Source: Changshengia sp963803165
Lineage (GTDB): Bacteria; Chloroflexota; Dormibacteria; Aeolococcales; Aeolococcaceae
DNA: 64,000 bases
Direction of reading: 5' to 3'
Assembly (NCBI GenBank): GCA_963803165.1
Contig: CAWDLK010000002.1
Span: forward strand, 372,001 to 436,000
Part shown: positions 1-8,701 of the stretch, one piece after another
Layout of the letters: each line of letters opens with the position of its first letter
How positions within the stretch are numbered: the stretch's first letter is position 1
Position numbers and translations under genes: made by a program
Notes under the pieces: model-generated
What the model was told of the DNA's origin: nothing
Database searches by the model: none
What the model saw: only the letters and a program-made list of their open reading frames with translations

Positions 1-233
1 ACCTGTGCCTGGCTCAGCCCGGACTGGGGTCGCGCCTGGTAGAGGTTCTCCACCTGGACCAGGAGCGGCTGGCTGAGCGGCGGCGGGGAGGGCGTCGGGG
101 TCGGCACGAGGGCCGTGGGGGACGGCGTCGGGGTGGGCGTGGTCGAGGTGCCCGCATGCGTGCTGCCGCATCCGGCCACCACCAGCAGCGCGCCGACCAG
201 GACTATCGACATCCGCGATCGGGAATTGGCCAT
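1..233 (-). CDS. DUF3048 (YerB-like) lipoprotein, N-terminal part only
   Basis: The gene runs off the left edge, so only about 77 N-terminal residues are visible. The ATG at 231-233 opens a lipoprotein signal peptide: basic start, a hydrophobic stretch, then the lipobox VVAGC with the lipidated Cys at residue 22. A Thr/Pro/Ser-rich linker (repeated TPTP and PSP) follows. The visible domain start reads VQVENLYQARPQSGLSQAQ, close to the conserved opening of DUF3048 proteins (VENxxxARPQSGLSxAD). The mature protein would be anchored on the outer face of the membrane. The function of DUF3048 is unknown. The gene is divergent from the ferritin-VIT1 gene across about 230 bp. Confidence 0.75.
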   Translation of the reverse strand, partial: MANSRSRMSIVLVGALLVVAGCGSTHAGTSTTPTPTPSPTALVPTPTPSPPPLSQPLLVQVENLYQARPQSGLSQAQ

Positions 234-467
234 GGGGAACCAATGTGATGTGAGGTGATTGCAATCATCCGTGCGCCGCAGCGCCGGCGGCTATTCTGCC
301 CCAGAGCGCCGCCGTCCGGTCGCGCGGCGGCGGGATCGGCGCATTCGTCGGGCGTGAGCGCCGCCTCGGCGGCGAGCCCTCGGCGTGCCTGCACCTGGCC
401 CTCGATGGCGGGTAAGGTCGCGGCGGCGGCGCGGCGCCGGCCCCACGGCGGGAACGGGAGAAGGCAG

Positions 468-1601
468 ATGGCGAGGGCGCTGACGGACGAGGCGAGGTAC
501 CGGGCCAACCGCCAGGGGGAGATCAACTCCGCCATCGTCTACCGGGCCATGGCGAGGGCGGAGCGCGACCAGCGGCTGGCGTCCGTCTACGTCCGGCTCG
601 CCGAGGTCGAGGAGCGTCACCTGGCCCTCTGGGAGGAGCAGCTGCGAGCCCTGGGCCGCGACCCCGGCCCGCGGCGGCCTTCGTGGCGTGCCCGCGCGAT
701 GCGGCTCCTGGCTCACCGCTTCGGCGCCCAGCTGGTGCTGCCGACGGTCGCCACCCTCGAGCAGGCCGACCAGGAGGACTACGACGATCAGCCCGAGGCC
801 GAGGGCACCGGGCTGCCGGAGGACGAGCGCTCCCACGCGCGAGTGCTCCGCTACATCGCCGGCGGGTCACCCAGCGGGGTGGCCGGCGAGACGCTGGGGA
901 GGCTGGAGGGACGCCACCGGGCGCCGGGCGGCAACGCGCTGCGCGCCGCGGTGCTGGGCGCCAACGACGGGCTGACCTCCAACCTCGCCCTGGTGATGGG
1001 GGTCGCCGGCTCCGGTCTTCCCGGCAAGGCGGTCGTGATCGCGGGGCTGACCGGCCTCCTCGCCGGGGCCTGCTCGATGGCGATCGGAGAGTGGATCTCG
1101 GTGCAGAGCACCCGGGAGCTCTACCAGCGACAGGTGCGGACCGAGGCTGCGGAGCTCCGCTCCGTCCCCGACGAGGAGCGCGAGGAGCTGACCCTCATCT
1201 ACGAGGCCAAGGGGCTCTCCGCCGAGGAGGCGGGTGAGCTGGCCGACCGGCTGATGTCGGAGCACGGAACCGCCCTCGACACCATGGTGCGCGAGGAGCT
1301 GGGCCTCGACCCCTCGGAGCTGGGCGGCTCCCCCAACACCGCGGCGACGACCTCCTTTGGGCTCTTCGCGATCGGCGCCGTGCTCCCGCTGCTGCCCTTC
1401 CTCTTCGCCGCCGGCCTGCCCGCGATCGGGATCGCCGTCGGCCTGGCCGCGATCGGGCTCTTCGTCATCGGCGCGCTGATCACGCTGCTGACCGGGCGGA
1501 GCGTCCTCTTCTCCGGCAGCCGTCAGCTGCTCTTCGGCATGCTCGCGGCGGGGGTCACCTTTGGCCTGGGGAGGTTGATCGGCGCCGCCCTGGGGGCGTG
1601 A
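468..1601 (+). CDS. ferritin-like/VIT1 fusion, MbfA-type iron (manganese) transporter
   Basis: This 377-residue protein has an N-terminal ferritin-like (rubrerythrin) domain at about residues 5-130, with Glu and ExxH-type metal ligands in EEVEERH-like and DERSHAR segments. A VIT1/CCC1 membrane domain follows (about 155-377), with AAVLGANDGLTSNLALVMG and a helix-rich C-terminus. MbfA-type fusions export or store Fe2+/Mn2+ at the membrane, the ferritin domain sensing or oxidising iron. The frame is open back to 255, but ATG 468 is chosen because it follows GGGAGAAGG at good spacing and begins right at the ferritin domain. Nothing recognisable lies between 234 and 467. Confidence 0.88.
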   Translation: MARALTDEARYRANRQGEINSAIVYRAMARAERDQRLASVYVRLAEVEERHLALWEEQLRALGRDPGPRRPSWRARAMRLLAHRFGAQLVLPTVATLEQADQEDYDDQPEAEGTGLPEDERSHARVLRYIAGGSPSGVAGETLGRLEGRHRAPGGNALRAAVLGANDGLTSNLALVMGVAGSGLPGKAVVIAGLTGLLAGACSMAIGEWISVQSTRELYQRQVRTEAAELRSVPDEEREELTLIYEAKGLSAEEAGELADRLMSEHGTALDTMVREELGLDPSELGGSPNTAATTSFGLFAIGAVLPLLPFLFAAGLPAIGIAVGLAAIGLFVIGALITLLTGRSVLFSGSRQLLFGMLAAGVTFGLGRLIGAALGA

Positions 1602-1631
1602 CCGGCGTCAGCCGGTCGTGCCGCAGGGCGG

Positions 1632-2225
1632 TCAGCGGCGGGAGCAGACCGGCCACGCCCCGGACTCGCCCGCGGCGAACATGCCGGCGGCGATCCGCGC
1701 CTGCTGGCTCGGGTCCCAGATGTCGGTGCCCCCATGGGCCGCGAACGTCGAGGGCAGGAACTGCAGGACGCCGTCGTACGGACCCGAGGGGTTGTACGCG
1801 TACGGGTTGAGGTTGGACTCGCAGGTCGCGGTGCTGATCAGCCAGGCGGGGTCGACCCCGTCGGCATTCGCCGCCGCGGTGAGGATGGCCTCGACGTCCT
1901 GCCGCGAGTACGCCGGCCGCGCCCCCGCCGGAGCGACGGAGTTGGGATTGGGCGGGGCCGTCGCGGGTGCGGGAGTCGGAGTGGGCGTGGGTGTCGGAGT
2001 CGGCGTGGGGGTCGGTGTTGCCGACGGTGAGGGCGTGCTCGCCGGCGACGGCGACACCGCCTGCTCCGCAGCGGCCACCGCCGCGGCCCTGCGCAGCAGA
2101 GCGAGCTCCACGGCGGGGTTGCCGGAGCTGCCCGACGCCTGCACCGCGGCGACCACCGTGAGGGTGACCATGAGAAAGCCGGTGGCGGCGATCGCGATGT
2201 GACGGCGCGTGAGGAGATGACGCAT
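1632..2225 (-). CDS. secreted lysozyme-fold (transglycosylase/Rpf-like) protein
   Basis: This 197-residue protein has an N-terminal membrane or signal segment (residues 8-30), a linker with eight Thr-Pro pairs (70-85), and a C-terminal lysozyme-like domain (about 105-195). That domain carries a candidate catalytic Glu in ATCESNLNPYAYN and the GVLQFLPSTFAAHGG motif typical of SLT and resuscitation-promoting-factor folds. It probably acts on peptidoglycan outside the membrane. ATG 2225 is preceded by GGAGG at 9 nt spacing. The frame stays open upstream to 2585 but has no signal peptide there. It converges on the ferritin-VIT1 gene with a 30-bp gap. Exact enzymatic class is uncertain. Confidence 0.75.
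   Translation of the reverse strand: MRHLLTRRHIAIAATGFLMVTLTVVAAVQASGSSGNPAVELALLRRAAAVAAAEQAVSPSPASTPSPSATPTPTPTPTPTPTPTPAPATAPPNPNSVAPAGARPAYSRQDVEAILTAAANADGVDPAWLISTATCESNLNPYAYNPSGPYDGVLQFLPSTFAAHGGTDIWDPSQQARIAAGMFAAGESGAWPVCSRR
1971..2018 (-). repeat. Thr-Pro repeat (16 codons) in the lysozyme-fold gene
   Basis: Eight consecutive Thr-Pro codon pairs form an imperfect 6-bp DNA repeat encoding the stiff linker between membrane anchor and catalytic domain. Such a run could vary in length by replication slippage. Confidence 0.8.
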
Positions 2226-2559
2226 GAGGAACGGCCTCCGGCTGTCGGTGCATCGCACCACGCCCGACTCGACTGCTCGGTCAAGGGCGCACGACGACGC
2301 ACCTGGGATTTTCAGCTCCACCGAGGTATGAGGTCGGTGGGCCACGGAGCCGGCGAGAGATCTGCTCCCACCGCAGCCCGATCCGTGGACCGGAACGCTC
2401 CGTGACCCGCGGACCATACCATGGCGTCGCGCTGCGACGCAACCCGCGTCGCCCCCTCCGCTGCACGCGCTCGCTCGCGCAGCGAGATCGACCGAGCTGG
2501 ACGGGCGCCACCACGCGAGGTGAGCACGCGGTGTCCTCGCGGGTGCAGAATCGCACGCG
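2226..2559. other. 334-bp divergent intergenic region, no gene seen
   Basis: This region separates the lysozyme-fold gene (minus) from the nuclease gene (plus), so it should hold two promoters. I looked for a c-di-AMP (ydaO-type) riboswitch, which often precedes Rpf and transglycosylase genes, but its conserved core elements are not recognisable. Short GC-rich inverted repeats occur (for example around 2420-2460), without a clear terminator or coding potential. Confidence 0.4.
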
Positions 2560-4431
2560 ATGGCGACTCGCCACGACGTCAGCACGGTCCCGCTGCAGGG
2601 GGCCTACGTCGCCAGGCGCTGCCCGGTGCGAGCGCAGAACGATGCGCTGTATCCCACCGAGTCGGTTCCCCCCGATCCCTTCGCAGCGCGGCTCATCGCC
2701 CGCGGCGTCGATCTCCAGGCGGAGGTGACGGAGGAGCTGCTGCGGCTGCATCCGCGAGCCGCCCGCATCGACGCTGCGAGCTCGGCCGAGCGCGTGACCG
2801 CGACCCTGACCGCGATGTCCGAGGGGTGCTCACCGATCATCGACGGACAGCTTCCCGCGGACCACGAGGGGCGACGGGTCGGCGCGCCCGACCTGCTGGT
2901 CGCCGCGACCGGTGGCGGCTATCGCGCCGTCGACATCAAGGCGCACCAGATCCTGCACGCGGCCGAGGGCACGGCATCGGAGATCGCCGCACTGTGCGCG
3001 GAGCTCGACACCATCTCTGTCGAGACCGCGGTCGACGATCGGGACCTGGCGGCCAGGAAGAGCCTGGATGACCCGCTCCAGCTGGCCCACTACCAGCGGA
3101 TGCTGGAGGCCTCCGGCCACGCCGCGGGGGGGCGCCGTCTCGGCGGGATCATCGGCGTCGAGCGGCGGGTCGTCTGGTACGACCTCGACGCGCCACTCTG
3201 GCGCACGCCCTCCTCCACCGGCAGGACCAAGCTCCGCTCGACGATGGAGCGCTACGACTTCGAGTACGACTTCCGGCTCGACATCATCGCCGTCGCCGGC
3301 AGGCACCGCGAGGATGCGTCCGTCGACCTGCTGGTGGCCCCCGTGCGCTGCGCCGAGTGCCCGGGCTGCCCGTGGTACGAGCGCTGCCGCTCCGTCCTCG
3401 AGGCGGGAGCGGGCGACGTGAGCCTTCTCCCCCACGTCCTCTACGACCAGTGGAAGATCCACCGGGATCGCGGCGTCACCGACCGCGCCGCGCTCGCCGC
3501 ACTCGACTGGCGGAGCGCGTCGGTGGTTGCCGCGGGCGTCGACCTGGCCGGCCTCCGGGAGCTGGCCGCCGGGCTCGCACCCGAGGTGCCCGTCGGCGCG
3601 CTGGAGAAGCTGCGCCGCTCGCCCCGGCAGCTCGACGTCCTCGAGCGCCTGCAGGTGCGGAGCGTGGCGGACCTCCGCGCGCTGGACGCGACCACGGCGC
3701 GCTACTCGGGGACCGGCCTCCGCTCGCTGCCCGAGGAGATCGACCTGGCACGCGCCGCGCTCGGCGCGGAGGTCGCGTACCGGCGCCGCGGCGTGGCGAG
3801 CGTCTCCGCGCCCCGCGCCGATGTCGAGGTCGACGTCGACATGGAGTGCTCCGATGCGGGCGCCTACCTCTGGGGGAACCTCCTCACCCAGCGGACCGGT
3901 CCGCGGTCGCATTCCGAGTACGTGCACTTCGTGACCTGGGAGCCGCTCACCGTGGAGCGGGAGGCGGAGAACTCGCTCGCCTTCTGGCGGTGGTTGATGG
4001 GCGTGCGCGCCGCCGCCCACGAGCGTCGCCTGAGCTTCCGCGCCTACTGCTACAACGCGAGCGCGGAGAACCAGTACCTCCGGCGGGTCGGCCTGGCGGC
4101 GGGCCTCACCCGGGAGGTCGACGAGTTCATCGCTTCCGAGGAATGGGTGGACCTGCGCGCGGTCTGGGACGCGCAGCTGATCACCGGTCAGGGCAGCGGG
4201 CTCAAGAACGTCGCCCCCCTGGTGGGGTTCCGCTGGGAGGTCGACGATCCCGGCGGCACGGAGTCGATGCTCCGCTACGACGCCGCCGCCGATGGTGACG
4301 AGAGCGCCCGGCAGTGGCTGCTGGCGTACAACCGCGGCGACGTGGAGGCGACCCATGCCGTGCGGGAGTGGATGTCCAACGCGGTGATCGCGGCCGTGGA
4401 GGACCTGGCGCCCCGCCGCGCGTCCTCCTGA
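2560..4431 (+). CDS. TM0106-type RecB-like nuclease with RNase H-like domain
   Basis: This 623-residue protein has an N-terminal PD-(D/E)XK nuclease region with GAPDLLV and VDIKAH (residues 107-130). A Cys cluster CAECPGCPWYERC (about 263-276) resembles the Fe-S cluster Cys sets of Cas4/AddB-type nucleases. A helix-hairpin-helix-like middle follows. The C-terminal RNase H-like exonuclease domain has DMECSDAG (about 427), YCYNASAENQYL, EEWVDLRAVW and a final AYNRGDVEATHAVREW. It probably acts in DNA repair or processing. The start has no strong Shine-Dalgarno sequence. The gene stands alone. Confidence 0.8.
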   Translation: MATRHDVSTVPLQGAYVARRCPVRAQNDALYPTESVPPDPFAARLIARGVDLQAEVTEELLRLHPRAARIDAASSAERVTATLTAMSEGCSPIIDGQLPADHEGRRVGAPDLLVAATGGGYRAVDIKAHQILHAAEGTASEIAALCAELDTISVETAVDDRDLAARKSLDDPLQLAHYQRMLEASGHAAGGRRLGGIIGVERRVVWYDLDAPLWRTPSSTGRTKLRSTMERYDFEYDFRLDIIAVAGRHREDASVDLLVAPVRCAECPGCPWYERCRSVLEAGAGDVSLLPHVLYDQWKIHRDRGVTDRAALAALDWRSASVVAAGVDLAGLRELAAGLAPEVPVGALEKLRRSPRQLDVLERLQVRSVADLRALDATTARYSGTGLRSLPEEIDLARAALGAEVAYRRRGVASVSAPRADVEVDVDMECSDAGAYLWGNLLTQRTGPRSHSEYVHFVTWEPLTVEREAENSLAFWRWLMGVRAAAHERRLSFRAYCYNASAENQYLRRVGLAAGLTREVDEFIASEEWVDLRAVWDAQLITGQGSGLKNVAPLVGFRWEVDDPGGTESMLRYDAAADGDESARQWLLAYNRGDVEATHAVREWMSNAVIAAVEDLAPRRASS

Positions 4432-4558
4432 GACACGGGCGCCCAACGCTCCCTCGCCCAGCCGCGCGAGCCCGGCGCCGGGGACGACATTCCGGCGTCG
4501 GAGCTCACGGGCCATGGGCTCTCAGGGTCGCGACGGCACCTGACCGCTCCGGGCGGTC

Positions 4559-4858
4559 TCAGGCGGTGGGGGCGGACGGCGTTGCGGCCGGCGTCTCGTG
4601 GGCCCGGCGATGCCACTCGTCGAAGAAGCCCTGGGCGCGCGCGCCGCGGCCCTCGCGGCCGCCGCAGGGTCCGCCGTGACCGAGGCCGCCACCGTGCTGG
4701 TGGCGCCAGCCGGGGCCGGCCAGCCCCAGGGCACGGGGAACGATGAGCCCCCCGAGGAAGGTGATCACGATGTAGGCGGCGTTCTGGGTGGTGAGACCCA
4801 CCGCGATGGCGCCACCGGTCGCGGCCAGTGTCCAGAAGGTGCGGAGCGGACGGTACAT
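4559..4858 (-). CDS. small membrane protein of unknown function
   Basis: A 99-residue protein with two hydrophobic segments near the N-terminus (about residues 8-22 and 27-46), then a Gly/His-rich stretch and a charged tail ending near residue 99. GGAGAA lies 7 nt before the ATG, supporting the start. I do not recognise a family. It lies upstream of, and on the same strand as, the two-component genes but about 1.5 kb before their promoter, so a shared role is not shown. Confidence 0.6.
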   Translation of the reverse strand: MYRPLRTFWTLAATGGAIAVGLTTQNAAYIVITFLGGLIVPRALGLAGPGWRHQHGGGLGHGGPCGGREGRGARAQGFFDEWHRRAHETPAATPSAPTA

Positions 4859-4957
4859 GTCGGTTCTCCTGATCGAGGGTGTCGGTCGATGGGATCAGCA
4901 TCCCCGGGGCGGGTGAACGGGGTGTGAACCCGCGCCGGAGAGGTGGCGAGGTCCGAC

Positions 4958-5101
4958 ATGGCCCCGGGCGTGCCGCCCCGGGGTCCGCTGCGATCGGATG
5001 CGGCGCGCATCCGCGCCGAGGAGCGTGAGCTCGCCGCCCGGCTCCCCGGCTACGCCGGCTTCATGCGGGGCCGGTCCCGGCTCGTCCCGCTCCTCTGGTG
5101 A
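4958..5101 (+). pseudogene. 47-codon ORF resembling the C-terminus of an ICMT-type methyltransferase
   Basis: ATG 4958 to TGA 5101 encodes 47 residues. The last 30 (EERELAARLPGYAGFMRGRS and the end RLVPLLW) match the end pattern of isoprenylcysteine methyltransferase-like membrane enzymes, where a Glu-Glu pair precedes a Gly-Tyr-x-x-(Tyr/Phe) segment and a (Leu/Ile)-(Val/Ile)-Pro-x-x-Trp tail. The membrane helices and SAM region are absent, so this is probably the 3' remnant of a deleted gene. A purine-rich GGAGAGG lies upstream, so translation of the short ORF is not excluded. An intact homologue is at 28203-28697. Confidence 0.4.
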
Positions 5102-5152
5102 CGGTCCCGCGGAAGATGGGGAGCCCGCACCGCGCGCCGCTCCGGGGGACGG

Positions 5153-6415
5153 TCATGGCTGGTCGGCCGCGTCTGGTGCCCCGGTCTCGTCGCGAGCGGC
5201 GCCGGCGCCCACGCTCCGGACCACCGGCCAGACCACGGCGAAACGCGCCCCACCCTCCGCGACGTTGGTGACGCGCCAGCGTCCGTGACTGGCCCGGACC
5301 ACGGAGTCGGCGATGGCAAGGCCGAGGCCGGCGCCCTCGCCCAGCGAGGTGCCCCGATGGAAGCGGTCGAAGAGGAGGGGCAGCTCGGCCTCGGGAATGC
5401 CCTCGCCGTCGTCGGTCACCGACAGCTCGGCCCTGCCCCCGTCCAGGGCGCGCGCCTCGACCCGCACCACGGCGCGGGCGTGGCGGCAGGCGTTGTCCAC
5501 CAGGACGCCCACCAGCCGGTCCAGCCACTCCGCCGGGATGGACACGGGCAGGACGTTCGGGGGAGCGACCACCGCAACGGAGAGGGATCGCGACGCCGCC
5601 ACGGAGGCGAAGCGCTCCCCGGCCAGGCGGGTGGTGGTGCCGAGGTCGATCAGCTGGGGATGCGGCGGCCGCGGCTCGGAGTCGAATCGGGCCAGCCAGA
5701 GCAGGTCCTCGACGATCCCGCGCATCCGGCCGATCTCCCCGCTGACCCGGCGGAGGGCGGGCCGGAGATCGCGATCGCTGCCGGCGAGGGCCAGGCTCGC
5801 CTCCGCCTGCATGACCGTGAGCGGGGTGCGCAGCTCGTGGGAGGCATCGGCGGTGAAGGCGAGCTGCCGCTGGCGCGTCCGCTCCAGGGGACCGCCGACG
5901 CGGCTGCCCACGGCGAAGGCGCCGACGAAGACGAGGACGAGGAGGAGCGGGCCCACCACCAGCTCGGCGAGCACCAGCTCTCCCATCTGGCGCCCGGTCG
6001 GCGTGAGGCTGGCCCCGACCACGAAACCGCCGGTGCCGATCCGCTTCCCCAGCAGCCGGAACGGATTGCCGGCGACGTCGGCGGTGGCCGGCCCTGCGGC
6101 CGCGCAGAGATCAGAGGACAGCGTGGGAGCGGTGCCGAGCGGGCTGCAGCGGCCGTCCGGCTGCATCGTCCAGGCGAGGAGAGGCTCGTCGAAGTCGTGA
6201 TCGGGATCGATGGCCGCCACCGGGATGGTGGGCTGAGCGGTTGCCTGCGTCATCCACTGGGAGAGGCGCTGGTCGATGGCGGCGGTGAGGTTGTGCGAGA
6301 CCAGCACGTCGGTGGCGGTCAGCACGCCGGAGAGTCCCAACGCCACCACGGCGGTCGCCAGGGCGGCGGTCCGGAGCGCGTCGCGGCGCAGCCGCCTGCC
6401 CGCCGGCACGCTCAT
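5153..6415 (-). CDS. two-component sensor histidine kinase
   Basis: This 420-residue protein has a first membrane helix (about 13-35), an extracytoplasmic sensor region containing two Cys (about 40-145), and a second helix (about 147-170). HisKA follows with phosphorylatable His193 in ADASHELRTPLTVM. The HATPase domain has N box DNACRHA, G1 DDGEGIP, F box LFDRFHRG and G2 GAGLGLAI. There is no HAMP domain of normal length. The start overlaps the response-regulator stop by 4 bp (ATGA), so the pair is cotranscribed. Divergent neighbours are extracytosolic redox proteins, so I infer a redox or envelope signal. Confidence 0.92.
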   Translation of the reverse strand: MSVPAGRRLRRDALRTAALATAVVALGLSGVLTATDVLVSHNLTAAIDQRLSQWMTQATAQPTIPVAAIDPDHDFDEPLLAWTMQPDGRCSPLGTAPTLSSDLCAAAGPATADVAGNPFRLLGKRIGTGGFVVGASLTPTGRQMGELVLAELVVGPLLLVLVFVGAFAVGSRVGGPLERTRQRQLAFTADASHELRTPLTVMQAEASLALAGSDRDLRPALRRVSGEIGRMRGIVEDLLWLARFDSEPRPPHPQLIDLGTTTRLAGERFASVAASRSLSVAVVAPPNVLPVSIPAEWLDRLVGVLVDNACRHARAVVRVEARALDGGRAELSVTDDGEGIPEAELPLLFDRFHRGTSLGEGAGLGLAIADSVVRASHGRWRVTNVAEGGARFAVVWPVVRSVGAGAARDETGAPDAADQP

Positions 6416-7077
6416 GACTCCACCAACCGGTACCCAACTCCTCGGACGGCGAGGATGGTGACCCTGGCGTCACCGCCCAGCTTGGCCCGCAGCCGGGCCA
6501 TGTGCGCCTCCATCGCGTTCCAGCTCGCCTCGGCGTCGGGCCAGACGTGCTCGGCGATGCTCTGCCGGGTCACCACCGTGCCCGCCCGGCGCAGCAGCAC
6601 CTCCAGGATCGCGTACTCGCGCGGGGTCAGCCCCACCAGCCGCGCTCCGCTGCGGACCTCGCGGGTCGAGGGGTCCAGCTCGAGCCCGGCCACCCGGAGG
6701 GTGGGGCCCGCGGACGCCCCGCCCCGGCGCAGCAGCGCCCGGAGCCGGGCCAGCAGCTCCTCGAAATCGAAGGGCTTGACCAGGTAGTCGTCCGCCCCCG
6801 AGTCCAGCCCCTGGACGCGATCCCGGGGAGTGTCGCGGGCGGTGAGCATGAGCATCGGCAACCGCAGCCCGTGGCGGCGCGCCTCGACGATCACCTGGGC
6901 TCCGTCGAGGCCGGGCATCCGCCAGTCGAGCACCGCCGCCGCGAACTCGCCGACCCTCAGCATGTGCAGGGCGTCGTCACCCCGCGTCGCGGTGTCGACG
7001 ACGTAACCGCTCTGGCGGAGCCCGCGGGCAAGCACCGCGAGGAGCGCCGCATCGTCCTCGGCCAAGAGTAGGCGCAT
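6412..7077 (-). CDS. OmpR/PhoB-family response regulator
   Basis: A 221-residue response regulator. The receiver domain has acidic pair LLLAEDD, phosphoacceptor Asp51 in VLDWRMPGLDG, and the Lys of YLVKPFDF. A winged-helix DNA-binding domain follows (LTPREYAILEVLLRRAG, then VRGVGYRL at the end). ATG 7077 begins at MRLLLAEDD, the usual receiver start, preceded by GGGGAGG. The frame runs further upstream but encodes no receiver residues. It is cotranscribed with the kinase downstream. A tandem half-site at 7225-7243 next to the divergent operon is a plausible target. Confidence 0.92.
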   Translation of the reverse strand: MRLLLAEDDAALLAVLARGLRQSGYVVDTATRGDDALHMLRVGEFAAAVLDWRMPGLDGAQVIVEARRHGLRLPMLMLTARDTPRDRVQGLDSGADDYLVKPFDFEELLARLRALLRRGGASAGPTLRVAGLELDPSTREVRSGARLVGLTPREYAILEVLLRRAGTVVTRQSIAEHVWPDAEASWNAMEAHMARLRAKLGGDARVTILAVRGVGYRLVES

Positions 7078-7224
7078 CGGCGCAACGGTACCTCCCCGCG
7101 GAGCGGCCGCGGGGCCGGACGCGAGCCGGAGTGGGTCGACCACGGACGGCATGCTCGCGCCCCCGGCTTGCGGGATGCTGAACGCGCGCGGTGGCCGGCG
7201 CGGGAGGCGACGGCCCCCGAGACG

Positions 7225-7243
7225 TCCGTCAGCCTTCCGTCAG
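7225..7243 (+). promoter_or_regulatory. candidate response-regulator site: TCCGTCAG direct repeat, 11-bp period
   Basis: TCCGTCAG occurs twice (7225-7232 and 7236-7243), exactly one helical turn apart, 24 bp before the ATG of the ferric-reductase-like gene and in the 189-bp region divergent from the response regulator. Tandem half-sites with 10-11 bp period are typical for OmpR-family regulators. Binding is inferred. Confidence 0.45.
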
Positions 7244-7266
7244 CGGGCGGGCGCAGGATCGCCGGC

Positions 7267-8688
7267 ATGACCCCCTCCGCCGATTCGAGAGCACTCGGCC
7301 CCGGCGCCGCCAGGTTCGCCCCCGCCGCCGTCCGGCGGTCACTGCGGGTCCCGCGCACCTGGGGACTGCGTCCCGACGACTTGCTCCTGGTCGTGATCGG
7401 CAACGCCGCGCTGATCGTCACCCTCTGGCTTCGCCACGGGCAGTTCCCCCACGTCGCCACCCCGGCCGCGGTGCTCATCGCGGCGGGCCAGATCTCGGCG
7501 TTGCTGGGCACCTACTGCGCGCTCGTCCAGGTGGTGCTGATGGCGCGCAGCCCATGGGTGGACAGCGTGTTCGGCATCGACAGGATCGCCGGCTGGCACC
7601 GCTGGCTGGGCTTTGCCACGGTCAACCTCATCGTCGCCCACATCCTCCTCACCACCTCGGGCTACGCCCTGGCCGACGGTCGCTCGCTGGCCGCGCAGAC
7701 GGCGACCTTCCTCACCACCTATCCGTACATGGTGATGGCCTACGCCGGCGCGGCCCTTTTCGTGCTCGTCGCCGTGGTATCGGTGCGCGCCGCCCGCCGG
7801 CGTCTCTCCCACGAGAGCTGGCACCTCGTGCACCTCCTCGTCTATCTGGCGATCGCGCTGAGCTTCGCCCACCAGCTGGCGGTGGGCACCGACTTTGTCC
7901 ATGACCCGGTGGCGCTCGGCTACTGGGTCTGCCTGTACGCCGTCGCCACCGCTCTGGTGGTCGCCTTCCGCGTCGTCGCGCCGGCCCGCATCTCGCTGCG
8001 CCACCGCCTGACGGTGCAGGCCATCGTCGAGGAGGCTCCCGACGTGGTCTCGATCTACATGCGAGGCCGTGCCCTGGCCGAGCTCCCGGTGCGAGCCGGC
8101 CAGTTCTTCAAGTTCCGCTTCCTCGCGCCCGGTCTCTGGTGGCAGGTCCACCCCTTCTCGCTCTCCGCCGCGCCCAACGGCGAGTACCTGCGGATCACCG
8201 TCAAGGGGGTGGGCGACTTCACGCGCGCCCTCCACCGCGTCTCGCCGGGCACCCGGGTCGCCCTCAACGGCCCCCACGGCGGGTTCACCGCGGTGCGGCG
8301 CCGGCGCCCGCGGTCGCTGCTGATCGCCGGCGGGATCGGCGTCACGCCGCTGCGCGCCCTCATCGAGGAGATGCCGCAGCGCAAGAACTCGATCACCCTG
8401 CTGTACCGCGCCCGCTCCTGGGCGGATGTGGTCTTCAAGGCCGAGCTGGACGAGCTGGTCGCCGCGCGCGGCGGCGTGGTCCACTACATCGTGGGACGCC
8501 GCGGCCAGGAGGTCCATCCCCACCCCTTCGGACCCCGCTTCCTGCTGGCCGCAGCCCCCGACCTCCGTGACCGCGACGTCTTCGTGTGCGGCCCCCGGGA
8601 GATGGTGGAGGGCGTGGTCGCCAGCCTCAGCGCACTCCGGGTACCCGCCGGACAGGTCCACGTCGAACGCTTCGCGTTCCTGAGCTGA
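7267..8688 (+). CDS. ferric-reductase-like membrane flavoprotein (heme + FAD/NAD)
   Basis: This 473-residue protein has an N-terminal ferric-reductase-type transmembrane domain with paired His for two b-type hemes (HRWLG and AHILL in one helix, HLVHLLVYL and FAHQL in another). A ferredoxin-reductase-like FAD domain follows (HPFSLSAAP), then an NAD(P) domain (LLIAGGIGVTPLRAL and FVCGPREMVEGV). It would take electrons from cytoplasmic NAD(P)H across the membrane. ATG 7267 is used because upstream codons lack domain residues and AGGA precedes it. It is the first gene of a three-gene operon with an FMN-binding protein and a second membrane protein, which suggests extracytosolic flavin-based electron transfer. 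Confidence 0.88.
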   Translation: MTPSADSRALGPGAARFAPAAVRRSLRVPRTWGLRPDDLLLVVIGNAALIVTLWLRHGQFPHVATPAAVLIAAGQISALLGTYCALVQVVLMARSPWVDSVFGIDRIAGWHRWLGFATVNLIVAHILLTTSGYALADGRSLAAQTATFLTTYPYMVMAYAGAALFVLVAVVSVRAARRRLSHESWHLVHLLVYLAIALSFAHQLAVGTDFVHDPVALGYWVCLYAVATALVVAFRVVAPARISLRHRLTVQAIVEEAPDVVSIYMRGRALAELPVRAGQFFKFRFLAPGLWWQVHPFSLSAAPNGEYLRITVKGVGDFTRALHRVSPGTRVALNGPHGGFTAVRRRRPRSLLIAGGIGVTPLRALIEEMPQRKNSITLLYRARSWADVVFKAELDELVAARGGVVHYIVGRRGQEVHPHPFGPRFLLAAAPDLRDRDVFVCGPREMVEGVVASLSALRVPAGQVHVERFAFLS

Positions 8689-8701
8689 GGATCCTCACAC
8701 C

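Noticed and set aside
1971..2018. Thr-Pro DNA repeat as a CRISPR-like array
   Set aside because: A 6-bp coding microsatellite without spacers; no CRISPR array or cas gene was seen anywhere in the window.
2226..2559. c-di-AMP riboswitch upstream of the lysozyme-fold gene
   Set aside because: The conserved ydaO core sequences could not be located in the minus-strand leader, so no RNA element is claimed.
2830..4515. 561-codon open frame on the minus strand opposite the nuclease gene
   Set aside because: Antisense shadow typical of very GC-rich DNA: Arg/Gly/Pro-rich, no domain motifs, fully opposite a recognised protein.
7339..8661. 440-codon minus-strand frame opposite the ferric-reductase gene
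   Set aside because: Low-complexity antisense translation with no family features.
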